In this document: positions 21,867 through 30,600 of the stretch, piece by piece
Numbering within the stretch: the stretch's first letter is position 1
Layout: each line of letters begins with the position of its first letter
Source of the DNA: an uncultured Christensenella sp.
GTDB lineage: Bacteria; Bacillota; Clostridia; Christensenellales; Borkfalkiaceae
DNA length: 64,000 nt
NCBI GenBank assembly: GCA_910579705.1
Contig: CAJTUI010000009.1
Location: forward strand, 39,792-103,791
Reading direction: 5' to 3'
Position numbers and translations under genes: made by a program
The notes under the pieces: model-generated
What the model was told of the DNA's origin: nothing
Seen by the model: the letters and a program-made list of their open reading frames with translations, nothing else
The model's database searches: none

Positions 21867-22745
21867 TTGACGGATTTCACAGCAAAATACAAACGTTATC
21901 AGGACGCGTTCGAGGACGTGTTAAACAGATTTTACGACAAACTGAACGTAACTCCCGAAATTCTCGCCGAAAGTCTTAAATACAGTCTGAAACTGGGCGG
22001 TAAAAGAATAAGGCCCGTTCTTATGTATGCGGTGGGGGATTTACTCGGTATTGAAAGCGACAAGCTGGACAATTTTGCGCTCGCACTCGAACTCATACAC
22101 ACGTATTCGCTTATCCACGACGATTTACCCGATATGGATAACGACGATTTCAGACGCGGCAAGCCGTCCAACCACAAGGTTTTCGGCGCGGATAACGCCA
22201 TTCTCGCGGGCGACGGATTGCTTAACACGGCGTATTCCGTGCTTTTCGGCGAGTGTTTCAAGGGCGACGGATATATTTCTGCCGCAAAATATATATGCGA
22301 CTGCGCGGGAATAGAGGGAATGATTGCGGGACAGTCCGCAGACCTGTTGCACGAAAACGACCGGACCGTGGATAAGGACGTGCTCGATTTTATTTACGAA
22401 CACAAGACCGCAAAGCTTATTATGGCGGCGGTGATGACGCCGAGCATACTTTGCGGCGGGAAATATTATTCGGAGCTTAAAGCCTTTGCGCTTAACCTCG
22501 GTTTCCTGTTTCAGCTTACGGACGATATACTGGACGTTGAAGGCAGTTTCGAAAATCTGGGTAAGAGCATAGGCAAGGACAGCGCCGAGGGCAAGTACAC
22601 TGGCGTGAGGCTTTACGGGCTTTCGGGAAGTAAGGTCAAGGCGGATTTGCTGGCCGAAAATTGCTTTAAGCTTTTGGAGGCGCCGGACGGAGATACGGCG
22701 TTTTTAAGAGATACCGTCAATTTCGTGCGCCAAAGAATTAACTGA
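21867..22745 (+). CDS. ispA: Farnesyl/geranylgeranyl diphosphate synthase
   Basis: 292 residues from a TTG start with AAGGAG six nt upstream; the longer TTG at 21843 overlaps folD without a ribosome site. Both Asp-rich motifs are present: HDDLPDMDNDDFRRG (about 80-95) and TDDILD (about 220), plus GGKRIRPVL. It makes the isoprenoid precursor for undecaprenyl and quinone lipids. In related genomes xseA and xseB stand between folD and ispA; here they are absent. Confidence 0.93.
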   Translation: MTDFTAKYKRYQDAFEDVLNRFYDKLNVTPEILAESLKYSLKLGGKRIRPVLMYAVGDLLGIESDKLDNFALALELIHTYSLIHDDLPDMDNDDFRRGKPSNHKVFGADNAILAGDGLLNTAYSVLFGECFKGDGYISAAKYICDCAGIEGMIAGQSADLLHENDRTVDKDVLDFIYEHKTAKLIMAAVMTPSILCGGKYYSELKAFALNLGFLFQLTDDILDVEGSFENLGKSIGKDSAEGKYTGVRLYGLSGSKVKADLLAENCFKLLEAPDGDTAFLRDTVNFVRQRIN

Positions 22746-22752
22746 TTTTCTA

Positions 22753-22781
22753 TTGACATTAATATAATATTGTGTTACAAT
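22753..22781 (+). promoter_or_regulatory. Promoter of the OLE RNA
   Basis: Perfect TTGACA, 17-nt spacer, TACAAT, placing the start near 22788, just before the terminal stem. Confidence 0.8.
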
Positions 22782-22788
22782 AACCGTA

Positions 22789-23354
22789 ACAGATATAGTG
22801 GTGCAGTATTCTAGTCAATTTCTGTTGATGCGAAGGCGGGGGTAAAATACCGTCAAAGGGCATATCGATGAAGTTTCTGGTGTTTGCTTGCTTTTGCCAA
22901 AAGTGGGTGAATGCTGGGAGTAAAGGTTTATGGGAGCTTGGTAACGGCATACCGCAGCCTAACCCATTTACCGTGGAGGCTGGCAAAAATAAATTTTGTC
23001 AGTATAAACCTGCTATCAGGCGAAAGCTTGGTACAGAGTAGCCTGCTTTGAGTGAAAACAGCGGATAGCGGATTTTACGACAATTTCCGTTCGGCCAAAC
23101 GCAGTTGTCTATTGCCGCTTGAAATTGATTTTGCAAAAGAAGATAAGCTCAGCAGCCATTGTCAAGGAAAGCTTCTAGACTGTTTTTATATTAGAGATTA
23201 CGGTGTGGACTAAGTGGTGATTCGGTTATGCCTGTGCGTTCAGGTTCTTAAAAGGAAACTGCTTCTTCGGCGACGGGGAGTGAACCTGAGGGAAATCCTA
23301 CCGAACCTAAGCCGCAAAGTTTATTTAATATAAACCACTATATTACTTTTTTTT
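22789..23354 (+). ncRNA. ole: OLE RNA (ornate, large, extremophilic RNA)
   Basis: A 650-nt gap without a credible ORF. A 9-bp perfect terminal stem joins 22793-22801 (ATATAGTGG) to 23335-23343 (CCACTATAT), enclosing about 550 nt with many internal complementary stretches and GA-rich loops, followed by an eight-T run. The location between ispA and an oapA-like membrane protein followed by dxs is the diagnostic OLE context described for Bacillus halodurans and anaerobic Firmicutes. OLE RNA associates with OapA at the membrane and affects responses to cold, alcohols and Mg2+. I recognised it from context, size and terminal pairing; a covariance search would settle it. Confidence 0.85.
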
Positions 23355-23379
23355 ACGCACGATAAAGGAGTGCGTATTT
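23355..23379 (+). terminator. Hairpin between OLE RNA and oapA
   Basis: ACGCAC (23355-23360) pairs with GTGCGT (23370-23375), followed by ATTTT. The loop holds AAAGGA, part of the only good ribosome-site-like sequence before oapA, so it could either terminate OLE or limit oapA translation. Confidence 0.5.
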
Positions 23380-23395
23380 TAAATTTAATTGGTAT

Positions 23396-24004
23396 ATGGA
23401 TAAAGACGACAGTTTAAACAAGAACGAAAAAACAGCGAGAAACAAAAAGAAAAAACAAAAACAGAAGAAAAAGCGCGTTCCGGGTTGGCTTGCCTGGGGG
23501 CTTTCGGTGCTATTGATTTCATTCGTACTTACGATTGTATTCAGTTTCCTTACCGAAATTTCCATTAAGGGCAGTCCCGTCTATGTATGCGTTATCGCGC
23601 TCGTCGTTCTGCTTGCGCTCAATATCGGTTGCGACGTGCTCGCAAACGCGATAATGACTTGCAGTCCCGAAGCGTTCCACGCTATGGCCTCGAATAAAAT
23701 CAAGGGCGCAAAGCGTTCGGTTTCGCTCTGTCGCAATGCGACCAAGCTCGGCAGTATTTTCGCCGACGTTATCGGCGACATCTGCGGTATCGTCAGCGGC
23801 GCCGCGGGCACGGCGCTTGTGGTATATATCGCCGCGAGCGGCGGCACTACTATGGAACTTATCGCCTCGATAGGGGTCAGCGCGGTTATCGGCGCGCTCA
23901 CAGTCGGCGGCAAGGCCATTTTCAAACATTTTGCAGTGAAATTCAATAAACAGATAGTTTTCGGTTTTGCCAAATTCACGACGCTTTTCAAAAAGGAAAA
24001 ATAA
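23396..24004 (+). CDS. oapA: OapA, OLE RNA-associated membrane protein
   Basis: 202 residues. A highly basic N-terminal tail (KKKKQKQKKKR, residues 17-27), suited to RNA binding, is followed by four predicted membrane helices. The motif ADVIGDI contains D124-x-x-x-D128, the DxxxD pattern I recall as conserved in OapA. It lies directly after OLE RNA and its stop overlaps the dxs start by one base, as in other OLE loci. It anchors OLE RNA at the membrane. The ribosome site is weak (AATTGGT); AAGGAG lies too far upstream, in the hairpin. Confidence 0.85.
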   Translation: MDKDDSLNKNEKTARNKKKKQKQKKKRVPGWLAWGLSVLLISFVLTIVFSFLTEISIKGSPVYVCVIALVVLLALNIGCDVLANAIMTCSPEAFHAMASNKIKGAKRSVSLCRNATKLGSIFADVIGDICGIVSGAAGTALVVYIAASGGTTMELIASIGVSAVIGALTVGGKAIFKHFAVKFNKQIVFGFAKFTTLFKKEK

Positions 24005-25737
24005 TGCTTGATCAGATAAGCAGTAAAAATATAAAAGAACTTGATTTGCCGCAGCTTTCCGCGCTTTGCGAGGAGGCACGGCAAATTATTATTTCTACGG
24101 TCTTTAAAAACGGCGGACACCTTTCTTCCAATCTCGGCGCGGTCGAACTGACAGTTGCGTTACATAAGGTGTTTGACTTCCCCGAAGACAAACTCATTTT
24201 CGACGTTGGCCACCAATGCTATACACACAAGCTTATCACGGGCCGCGCGGCTCAGTTCGATAAGATACGTGTAAAGGGCGGACTTTCGGGCTTTCCCAAA
24301 CGCGAAGAGAGCGAGTACGACTGTTATAATACGGGCCACGCGGGGACTTCCGTATCCGCGGCGCTGGGGATTGCGAAAGCCCGCGACGTGGAGGGGAAAG
24401 ACTTCAACGTTATAGCGGTTATCGGCGACGGGTCGTTCAACAACGGGCTTGTCTACGAGGCGTTTAACAGTTTAAGGCTTTTAAACACGCGCGTTCTGGT
24501 GATACTCAACGACAACGGAATGTCAATCGCGCCCACGGTCGGAAGTATGCACGAATACCTTGAAATACTCAGCAGAGACAGCGAGCAGAAGTGCAAGCGC
24601 GAAAAACACGCGAATATCTTCGCACGGTTCGGGTTCAAATACGACGGAGTGTACGACGGCAACGACCTTGCCGCAATGATAGATAAACTGACGGAAATAA
24701 AGGAAGAGCTTAAAACCCGTTCGGTAATACTGCATATCGTTACCAAGAAAGGCAAGGGCTACGAATTTTGCGAAGAAAATCCCGAGGCGACGCACGGAAT
24801 TTCCATTTCCAGCTCCGACAGGGTTTCGAAAGAGTATTCCGAGGTTTTGGGCGAAACGCTCTCGGCGCTTGCCGAAAAGGACGACAAAATCGTTGCGGTC
24901 ACCGCGGCGATGACTTCGGGACTGGGCCTCGGCGAGTTCTTCAAAAAATATCCCGAGCGCGCAATCGACGTTGGTATCTGCGAGGAGCACGCGACTATTC
25001 TGTGCGCGGCCATGGCTACGCAGGGCCTGAAACCTTATTACGCCGTGTATTCGACTTTTTTGCAGCGTTCGTACGATGAAATTCTAATCGATATTTGCAG
25101 CCAGAACCTGCCCGTGACGCTCTGTGTTGACAGGGCGGGAATTTCGGGGGCCGACGGCGAAACGCATCAGGGCGTATTCGATTTGTCGTTTCTCAGTTCC
25201 GCGCCGAACCTGACGGTGGCAGTTCCCAAGGATATAAAAGAATTCGAGGAAATGCTTAAATTCAGCGTCGGATTCAACGGGCCGCTGGCCATACGCTACC
25301 CGAGAGAGGGCAAGCGAGTGTTTAAAAAACGTGCAAAAATAATCTGCGGCAAGTGGGAAGTTTTGAACGACGGCGACTGTGATTTTGCTGTTATCGCCTG
25401 CGGCGAACGCGCAATAACGCTTTCGCTTGCCGCTGCTCAACAGCTTGAAAAAGACGGACTTAACGTAAAAGTTATAAACGCGAGGTTTGTAAAACCTCTT
25501 GACGGCGAAATGCTCGACGGGCTGAAAGAGAAACATATTTTAACCGTAGAGGACAATATGCTTGTCGGCGGGTTCGGTTCGCTTGTAAACACGTACTTCG
25601 CCGCAGGCGGAAAAGTAATAAAGAACTTTGCTTACGGCGACGAATTTATCCCGCAGGGCGGCGTGGCGGACTTGATGTCCGAGCGCGGAGTCAGTTGCGA
25701 GGCGATTTACGACTATATAAAAAATGCGAATAGATAA
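24004..25737 (+). CDS. dxs: 1-deoxy-D-xylulose-5-phosphate synthase
   Basis: 577 residues, slightly shorter than the usual 620. Thiamine diphosphate motif GDGSFNNGLVYEAFN, catalytic-region DVGHQCYTHKLITGR, CEEHATILCAAMATQGL with the catalytic Glu, and DRAGISGADGETHQG. It condenses pyruvate and glyceraldehyde-3-phosphate at the start of the MEP isoprenoid pathway, matching the nearby ispA and, further on, ispH. Translationally coupled to oapA (TAATG). Confidence 0.96.
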   Translation: MLDQISSKNIKELDLPQLSALCEEARQIIISTVFKNGGHLSSNLGAVELTVALHKVFDFPEDKLIFDVGHQCYTHKLITGRAAQFDKIRVKGGLSGFPKREESEYDCYNTGHAGTSVSAALGIAKARDVEGKDFNVIAVIGDGSFNNGLVYEAFNSLRLLNTRVLVILNDNGMSIAPTVGSMHEYLEILSRDSEQKCKREKHANIFARFGFKYDGVYDGNDLAAMIDKLTEIKEELKTRSVILHIVTKKGKGYEFCEENPEATHGISISSSDRVSKEYSEVLGETLSALAEKDDKIVAVTAAMTSGLGLGEFFKKYPERAIDVGICEEHATILCAAMATQGLKPYYAVYSTFLQRSYDEILIDICSQNLPVTLCVDRAGISGADGETHQGVFDLSFLSSAPNLTVAVPKDIKEFEEMLKFSVGFNGPLAIRYPREGKRVFKKRAKIICGKWEVLNDGDCDFAVIACGERAITLSLAAAQQLEKDGLNVKVINARFVKPLDGEMLDGLKEKHILTVEDNMLVGGFGSLVNTYFAAGGKVIKNFAYGDEFIPQGGVADLMSERGVSCEAIYDYIKNANR

Positions 25738-26455
25738 ATATCTCTCCGAAAAATTCGGGTCGCGCAATAAAGCGGCCGCCGCAATCGCCAAAGGGCTTGT
25801 ATCGGTGAACGGTAAACGCGTCGACGCGGCTTACGATTTCAATGAAAACGACAAGCTGGAAATACTCCAAGCCGAAAGCTATGTGTCGGTAGGCGGGTAT
25901 AAGCTTGCCAAGGCCATAAAGGATTTCGGGTATTCGCCGTTAAACAAGGTGTATGCGGATATAGGCGCAAGCACGGGCGGATTTACCGACTGCCTGCTTA
26001 AAAACGGCGCCGCAAAAGTTTATTGCATAGACGTTGGCGAAAGCCAGCTGGACAAAAGTCTATTGAACGGGAAAACGGTTGTCATAGACAATTTTAACGC
26101 CAGAAACCTAGATAAATCTCTGTTTTCCGAAAAGCTGGACGGCGTGGTTATAGACGTCAGTTTCATATCGCTGACTTATATCCTCGGCGCGGTAAGCGGC
26201 GTTCTCGACGACGGCGCGCAGGTGCTGGCGCTGATTAAACCGCAGTTCGAATGCGAGAGCAGGAAGGTGGGTAAAAACGGCATTGTGCGGGACGCGAAAC
26301 TGCGTGAAAGCATTGTACGAAAGATTTTGGAGTTTTCCGAAAGTTGCGGTTTGGTTGCACAAAAAATTACCCTTGCGCCCATAGTCAAAGGTAAAAATAT
26401 AGAGTATGTCGTCCTGCTTGAAAAAGGCGCAAAAATGAATAAAAATAAAGATTAA
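25724..26455 (+). CDS. tlyA: TlyA-family rRNA methyltransferase
   Basis: 243 residues: N-terminal S4 RNA-binding domain (MRIDKYLSEKFGSRNKAAAA) and an FtsJ-like methyltransferase domain with the SAM loop ADIGASTGGFTDCLL, VIDVSFISLTYIL and LIKPQFE. TlyA proteins 2'-O-methylate rRNA. The start overlaps dxs by 14 nt. Its place between dxs and nadK is conserved in Firmicutes. Confidence 0.93.
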   Translation: MRIDKYLSEKFGSRNKAAAAIAKGLVSVNGKRVDAAYDFNENDKLEILQAESYVSVGGYKLAKAIKDFGYSPLNKVYADIGASTGGFTDCLLKNGAAKVYCIDVGESQLDKSLLNGKTVVIDNFNARNLDKSLFSEKLDGVVIDVSFISLTYILGAVSGVLDDGAQVLALIKPQFECESRKVGKNGIVRDAKLRESIVRKILEFSESCGLVAQKITLAPIVKGKNIEYVVLLEKGAKMNKNKD

Positions 26456-26457
26456 TA

Positions 26458-26493
26458 AAGTCTATTAAAATTCTAATTTAATAGGCTTTTTTG
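26458..26493 (+). terminator. Terminator after tlyA
   Basis: AAAGTCTATTAAA pairs with TTTAATAGGCTTT (one G-T pair), ending in a T run. Confidence 0.75.
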
Positions 26494-26494
26494 T

Positions 26495-26523
26495 TTGCAT
26501 ATTTGTATAAAATGTTATACAAT
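26495..26523 (+). promoter_or_regulatory. Promoter abutting the nadK start codon
   Basis: TTGCAT, 17-nt spacer, TACAAT. The -10 box ends 7 nt before the ATG at 26531; no ribosome site is visible. Confidence 0.6.
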
Positions 26524-26530
26524 AAACGTG

Positions 26531-27343
26531 ATGAGAGCGGGAATTTATTATAATAAAAATTACTTAACCGAAAATAAAACGTATCTGGAAAATATAAAAA
26601 AACAGCTTACGGACAAGGGTATCGATTGCGTTATAGTAAATTCTTACGAGGATATCGGAAATCTGGACGTGCTGTTAATTCTGGGCGGCGACGGAACAAT
26701 TTTAAACGTAGCGGCTTGTTGTGCGAAGCGCGGCGTGAAAATTCTCGGCATCAACTACGGGCATCTCGGGTTTCTTACCGAATTTCAGCCCGATAACGCC
26801 GGTGAGGCGGTAGAACTTTTAAGCAAAGGAAAGTTCCCCACGGAGCGGCGTGCTATGCTTGAAATTACGTTCGGCAACGAGCATTACGTCGCTTTGAACG
26901 ACTTGGTTATCCAGCGCAGTACTGGCGGGCAGGATTTCAGCAATACGGTTAATTTACGCGCCGTTATTGACGGCTCCACGGTCGACAATTATATTTCCGA
27001 CGGGATAATCGTCAGTACTCCGACGGGTTCCACGGCGTATTCACTGTCGGCGGGCGGGTCGGTGCTCACGCCGGATTTGAACGCTTTCATTATGACGCCG
27101 ATATGCGCGCATTCGTTGCATTCGCGGCCGGTGGTTTATAACGATAAATCGGTATTGGAAATTATTCCCGAGGGAATGAAATCGCCGCTTAACGTAATAG
27201 TCGACGGGAGAATAGTAAACGTTATTGACGACGAATTACCTATTACCGTCAAAAAATCGAAACTTGCGGTTGAATTTATTACCCGCGGGGATTCGGACTT
27301 CTTTAAAAAATTATTAATTAAACTTAATATATGGAGTAAATAA
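26531..27343 (+). CDS. nadK: NAD kinase
   Basis: 270 residues from the ATG at 26531; the upstream in-frame TTG at 26495 lies in the promoter. Key motifs: LILGGDGTILN (catalytic GGDG), NYGHLGFLTE, NDLVIQRS, and the substrate loop TPTGSTAYSLSAGGSVL. It makes NADP from NAD. The initiation region looks leaderless. argR follows with a normal ribosome site, so the two probably share an mRNA. Confidence 0.95.
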   Translation: MRAGIYYNKNYLTENKTYLENIKKQLTDKGIDCVIVNSYEDIGNLDVLLILGGDGTILNVAACCAKRGVKILGINYGHLGFLTEFQPDNAGEAVELLSKGKFPTERRAMLEITFGNEHYVALNDLVIQRSTGGQDFSNTVNLRAVIDGSTVDNYISDGIIVSTPTGSTAYSLSAGGSVLTPDLNAFIMTPICAHSLHSRPVVYNDKSVLEIIPEGMKSPLNVIVDGRIVNVIDDELPITVKKSKLAVEFITRGDSDFFKKLLIKLNIWSK

Positions 27344-27796
27344 ATGCTTAGGAACGTCAGACAACAGAAAATTTTGGAAATAATAGTGGCTAAGGAAATC
27401 GACACGCAGGAAGAACTGTGCGCCGAATTAAACAAGCTTAACTTCAACGTTACTCAGGCGACTATTTCGCGCGATATAAAAGAGTTGAAACTTTATAAAA
27501 TTTCGGGAACGACAAAAAAATACAAATACGCCTGCCTTGAAAGCGACGACGATTCGGTCAGGGGTAAAATGAAAACGCTGTTTCGCGAGTGCGTGCAGAC
27601 TATAAATTACGCCAATAACCTGATAGTCATAAAAACTATGCGCGGAAACGGTTCTACCGCGGGTATGTTTGTCGATTCTTTACAGATAAAAGAAATTATC
27701 GGCAGCGTTGCGGGCGACGACACGCTTATGATTGTTGTCGACAGTAACGACAACGCCTCCGTTATAGCGCAGAAACTTAAAGAGTATGTATACTGA
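27344..27796 (+). CDS. argR: Arginine repressor ArgR/AhrC
   Basis: 150 residues. The N-terminal winged helix (RQQKILEIIVAKEIDTQEEL ... VTQATISRDIKELKL) binds ARG boxes. The C-terminal domain with SVAGDDTLMIVV forms the hexamer and binds arginine through the conserved GDD. Between nadK and recN, as in many Firmicutes. The stop abuts the recN start. Confidence 0.95.
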   Translation: MLRNVRQQKILEIIVAKEIDTQEELCAELNKLNFNVTQATISRDIKELKLYKISGTTKKYKYACLESDDDSVRGKMKTLFRECVQTINYANNLIVIKTMRGNGSTAGMFVDSLQIKEIIGSVAGDDTLMIVVDSNDNASVIAQKLKEYVY

Positions 27797-29478
27797 TGCT
27801 GAGCAGACTTTACGTTAAGAATATAGCTTTAATATCGGAAACGGACATAGAATTCGACAGCGGTCTGAATGTGTTGTCCGGTGAAACAGGGTCGGGAAAA
27901 TCCGTAATTCTCGACTCTGTTAACTTTATTCTCGGAAGTAAGGCCGACAGGACGATGATAAGATACGGCGAAACCGAGGCGTTCGTCAAGGCCGAATTTA
28001 ACGTGGATAATGACAGTAAGGCGTTGGAAGTTCTGAGAGAGTACGACATAGAAACCGACGGAGAAATAATAATCTCGCGTAAATTGACGACGGAAGGAAA
28101 AAACGCCATTAAAATAAACGGAAACGGCGTAACGGTTTCTATGCTTAAAAACGTTACGCAGCACCTTGTCGACGTGCACGGACAAAGCGAGCATTTTTTC
28201 CTTCTGGACGAGGACAATCAGTTAAAAGTAATCGACGGACTTACGGGGAAAAAAGCCGAGAATATCAAATCCGGACTTGCGGAGTTGATTTCCGAGAAAA
28301 AAACATATAAATCCAAAATTTCGGCGCTTGGCGGCGACGAGACGGAACGTGCGAGAAGGCTGGATTTACTTGAATACCAAATCAGGGAAATAGAGAACGC
28401 GGAACTCAAAGAAGGCGAGTTCGAGGAGCTGAAAGCAAAACAAAACAAGATTATCAACGTCGAAAAAATTCTTTCGGCGTTAAATACCGTCGTTTCAGCG
28501 CTCTCCGACGACGGGGGGTGTATCGACGGGATTGCGGCCTCTAGTCACGAAATGAACAGGATTTCGGGCATTGACGAGTGCTATTCGCAGGTTTGCGAAA
28601 GGCTTGAAGATATCAATACCGAAATTATCGATATTTCAGAAACCGTTGCGGATTTGGCCGATAATTTATCTTTCGACGCAGACGAGGCGCAACAGGTTGA
28701 AGAGCGGTTAAGTCTTATCAAGAATCTGAGAAAGAAATACGGCGGGACGGAAGAGGAAATTATCGCCTATAAGGACAGAGCGAAAGAAGAGTACGAGGCG
28801 ATAACCGACGGAGCGCAGCTTATAGAAAAGTATACCGAAAAAATCGCGGCGTGCGACAAGAAGATATTCGCGTTATGCCGCGAGCTTACGGAAATGAGAA
28901 AAGCTACGGCCAAAATTTTTTGTCTGGACGTGGAAACGGAACTGAAAACTTTGAATATTCCGAACGCGAAGTTCGGTGTGCATTTCAACGATTACGATTT
29001 CGAAACCGCGAATTTAACGTCTTCCAACGGTTGCGATAAAATTTATTTCGAGTTTTCCGCAAACAAGGGCGAACCGCTGAAACCGCTTAGCAAAGTAATA
29101 AGCGGAGGAGAAATGAGTCGTTTTATGCTCGCGGTGAAGACGCGGCTTAAAAATGTAAACGGTATTTCAACTTATATATTCGACGAAATAGATTCGGGAA
29201 TAAGCGGTTACACTGCGGACACCGTAGCTGGGAAATTTTTAAGCATATCGCAATCCACGCAGATACTGGCGGTTTCGCATCTGCCGCAGATATGCGCGGC
29301 GAGCGACGCGCAGTTCCTTATATATAAAACCGAAGAAAACGGAAAAACTCTTACAAGGGTTAAACGGTTAAGCCGTTCCGAGAAAGTAGACGAAATTATG
29401 AGGCTTACGGGCAGCGTATCTTCGGATACGGCAAGGCGCCACGCCGAGGAACTCATTAACAAAATAAAAAATAAATAG
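27796..29478 (+). CDS. recN: DNA repair protein RecN
   Basis: 560 residues of SMC-like architecture: Walker A LSGETGSGKSVILDS near residue 30, a coiled-coil middle (about 155-350), signature VISGGEMSRFMLAVK, Walker B TYIFDEIDSGISG, and the RecN-typical VSHLPQICAASDAQFLI. It holds DNA ends during double-strand break repair. A terminator overlaps the stop. Confidence 0.96.
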   Translation: MLSRLYVKNIALISETDIEFDSGLNVLSGETGSGKSVILDSVNFILGSKADRTMIRYGETEAFVKAEFNVDNDSKALEVLREYDIETDGEIIISRKLTTEGKNAIKINGNGVTVSMLKNVTQHLVDVHGQSEHFFLLDEDNQLKVIDGLTGKKAENIKSGLAELISEKKTYKSKISALGGDETERARRLDLLEYQIREIENAELKEGEFEELKAKQNKIINVEKILSALNTVVSALSDDGGCIDGIAASSHEMNRISGIDECYSQVCERLEDINTEIIDISETVADLADNLSFDADEAQQVEERLSLIKNLRKKYGGTEEEIIAYKDRAKEEYEAITDGAQLIEKYTEKIAACDKKIFALCRELTEMRKATAKIFCLDVETELKTLNIPNAKFGVHFNDYDFETANLTSSNGCDKIYFEFSANKGEPLKPLSKVISGGEMSRFMLAVKTRLKNVNGISTYIFDEIDSGISGYTADTVAGKFLSISQSTQILAVSHLPQICAASDAQFLIYKTEENGKTLTRVKRLSRSEKVDEIMRLTGSVSSDTARRHAEELINKIKNK

Positions 29479-29503
29479 CGGAATTTTTTACCGCTATTTT
29501 TTT
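29473..29503 (+). terminator. Terminator at the recN stop
   Basis: AAATAGCGG (29473-29481) pairs with CCGCTATTT (29491-29499), then T residues. The stop codon is in the stem and the T run overlaps the spoIVB promoter. Confidence 0.8.
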
Positions 29504-29532
29504 GTATATTCTGAACCGTCCTGCGCAAAATA
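29504..29532 (+). promoter_or_regulatory. Candidate forespore (sigma-G-type) promoter of spoIVB
   Basis: GTATA, 17-nt spacer, CAAAATA, and the ATG five nt later. Nearly the same module precedes dacF at 31120-31148. Confidence 0.55.
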
Positions 29533-29537
29533 CTGTT

Positions 29538-30557
29538 ATGCTTTTCAGAAAAAATATAGTCAGGACTTTTTTAATATTTGCGGCTGTAATATTATGCTCG
29601 TTAACTTTCTGCCCCTTGACGGCAAGCGCGGAAACGTCTTCCTTATATCTGGGCGGATTTCCCGCAGGGTTCACGCTTAATACTACGACAGTGGAAGTAA
29701 TAGGAATTTGCGACGTCATAACGAAGGACGGTATGCGTTCGCCGGCCAGAGAAAGCGGCATTAAAACCGGAGATATAATAGAAAAAATCAACGGCACTGA
29801 CGTAAACAGTGCAGACGACATAAATTCCATACTTGCAGAGAAAGATTATAAAAAATTCAACGTGGAAGTTTTACGCGGCGGCGAAATTTTCATTGTAGAC
29901 ATAAATCCCGCAACGGACTTGTCTACGGGCAGTAAGAGACTTGGTGTTCTCGTAAAAGACAGCTTGAACGGCGTCGGTACCGTAACTTATATCGACAAAG
30001 CCAATAAAAAGTTTGCGTCTTTGGGCCACCCCGTGGCGGATATAAACAACAATCTTATTCCAATAACCGGCGGAAACGTATTTAACTGCCTGATTTACGA
30101 CGTTAAAAAGGGGGTCAGGGGAACGCCGGGAGAACTGCGCGGCGCGTTTGAAAACGGAAGTATGATAGGCAAGGCAACTTTGAACTGCGCTTGCGGAATA
30201 TTCGGAGACCTTTCGGACGGTTTCGACACTTCCAAACTCACCAGAATAGAGAAGTGCCCGATTGAAGAGGTTAAGATAGGTAAAGCCTGTATTTACACTA
30301 CGATACGCGGAAACGAACCCGCGAAATATGAAATCTCTATCGTAAAGACTGACAAACACAATAAAGATAACAGAAACTTTGTAATTAAAATCGACGACGA
30401 AAGACTTCTTCAAAAATCCGGCGGAATAGTGCAGGGAATGAGCGGAAGCCCCATCGTACAAAACGGAAAACTGGTAGGCGCCGTAACCCACGTGTTTATA
30501 AACGACCCGACGAGGGGATACGGAATAGCTATCGATAAAATGTTAAGTTCATATTAA
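29538..30557 (+). CDS. spoIVB: SpoIVB, intercompartmental signalling protease
   Basis: 339 residues from the ATG at 29538; a TTG further upstream would overlap the promoter. An N-terminal signal anchor ends near ASA, then a PDZ domain (GMRSPARESGIKTGDIIEKI), then the S55 peptidase domain with FASLGHPVAD (catalytic His) and GGIVQGMSGSPIVQNGKLVG (catalytic Ser). Secreted from the forespore, it cleaves SpoIVFA to activate pro-sigma-K processing. recN-spoIVB is the usual order, but spo0A, normally next, is missing here. Confidence 0.95.
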   Translation: MLFRKNIVRTFLIFAAVILCSLTFCPLTASAETSSLYLGGFPAGFTLNTTTVEVIGICDVITKDGMRSPARESGIKTGDIIEKINGTDVNSADDINSILAEKDYKKFNVEVLRGGEIFIVDINPATDLSTGSKRLGVLVKDSLNGVGTVTYIDKANKKFASLGHPVADINNNLIPITGGNVFNCLIYDVKKGVRGTPGELRGAFENGSMIGKATLNCACGIFGDLSDGFDTSKLTRIEKCPIEEVKIGKACIYTTIRGNEPAKYEISIVKTDKHNKDNRNFVIKIDDERLLQKSGGIVQGMSGSPIVQNGKLVGAVTHVFINDPTRGYGIAIDKMLSSY

Positions 30558-30600
30558 AGACAAATTCCTCATATAATTGTATATGAGGAATTTGTCTTTT
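30556..30600 (+). terminator. 20-bp perfect hairpin after spoIVB, covering the next start codon
   Basis: 30556-30575 pairs perfectly with 30580-30599 around a 4-nt loop, with only a short T run. The 3' arm contains the ATG (30583) and first codons of the following ORF, so besides terminating spoIVB it could hide that start. Confidence 0.75.
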
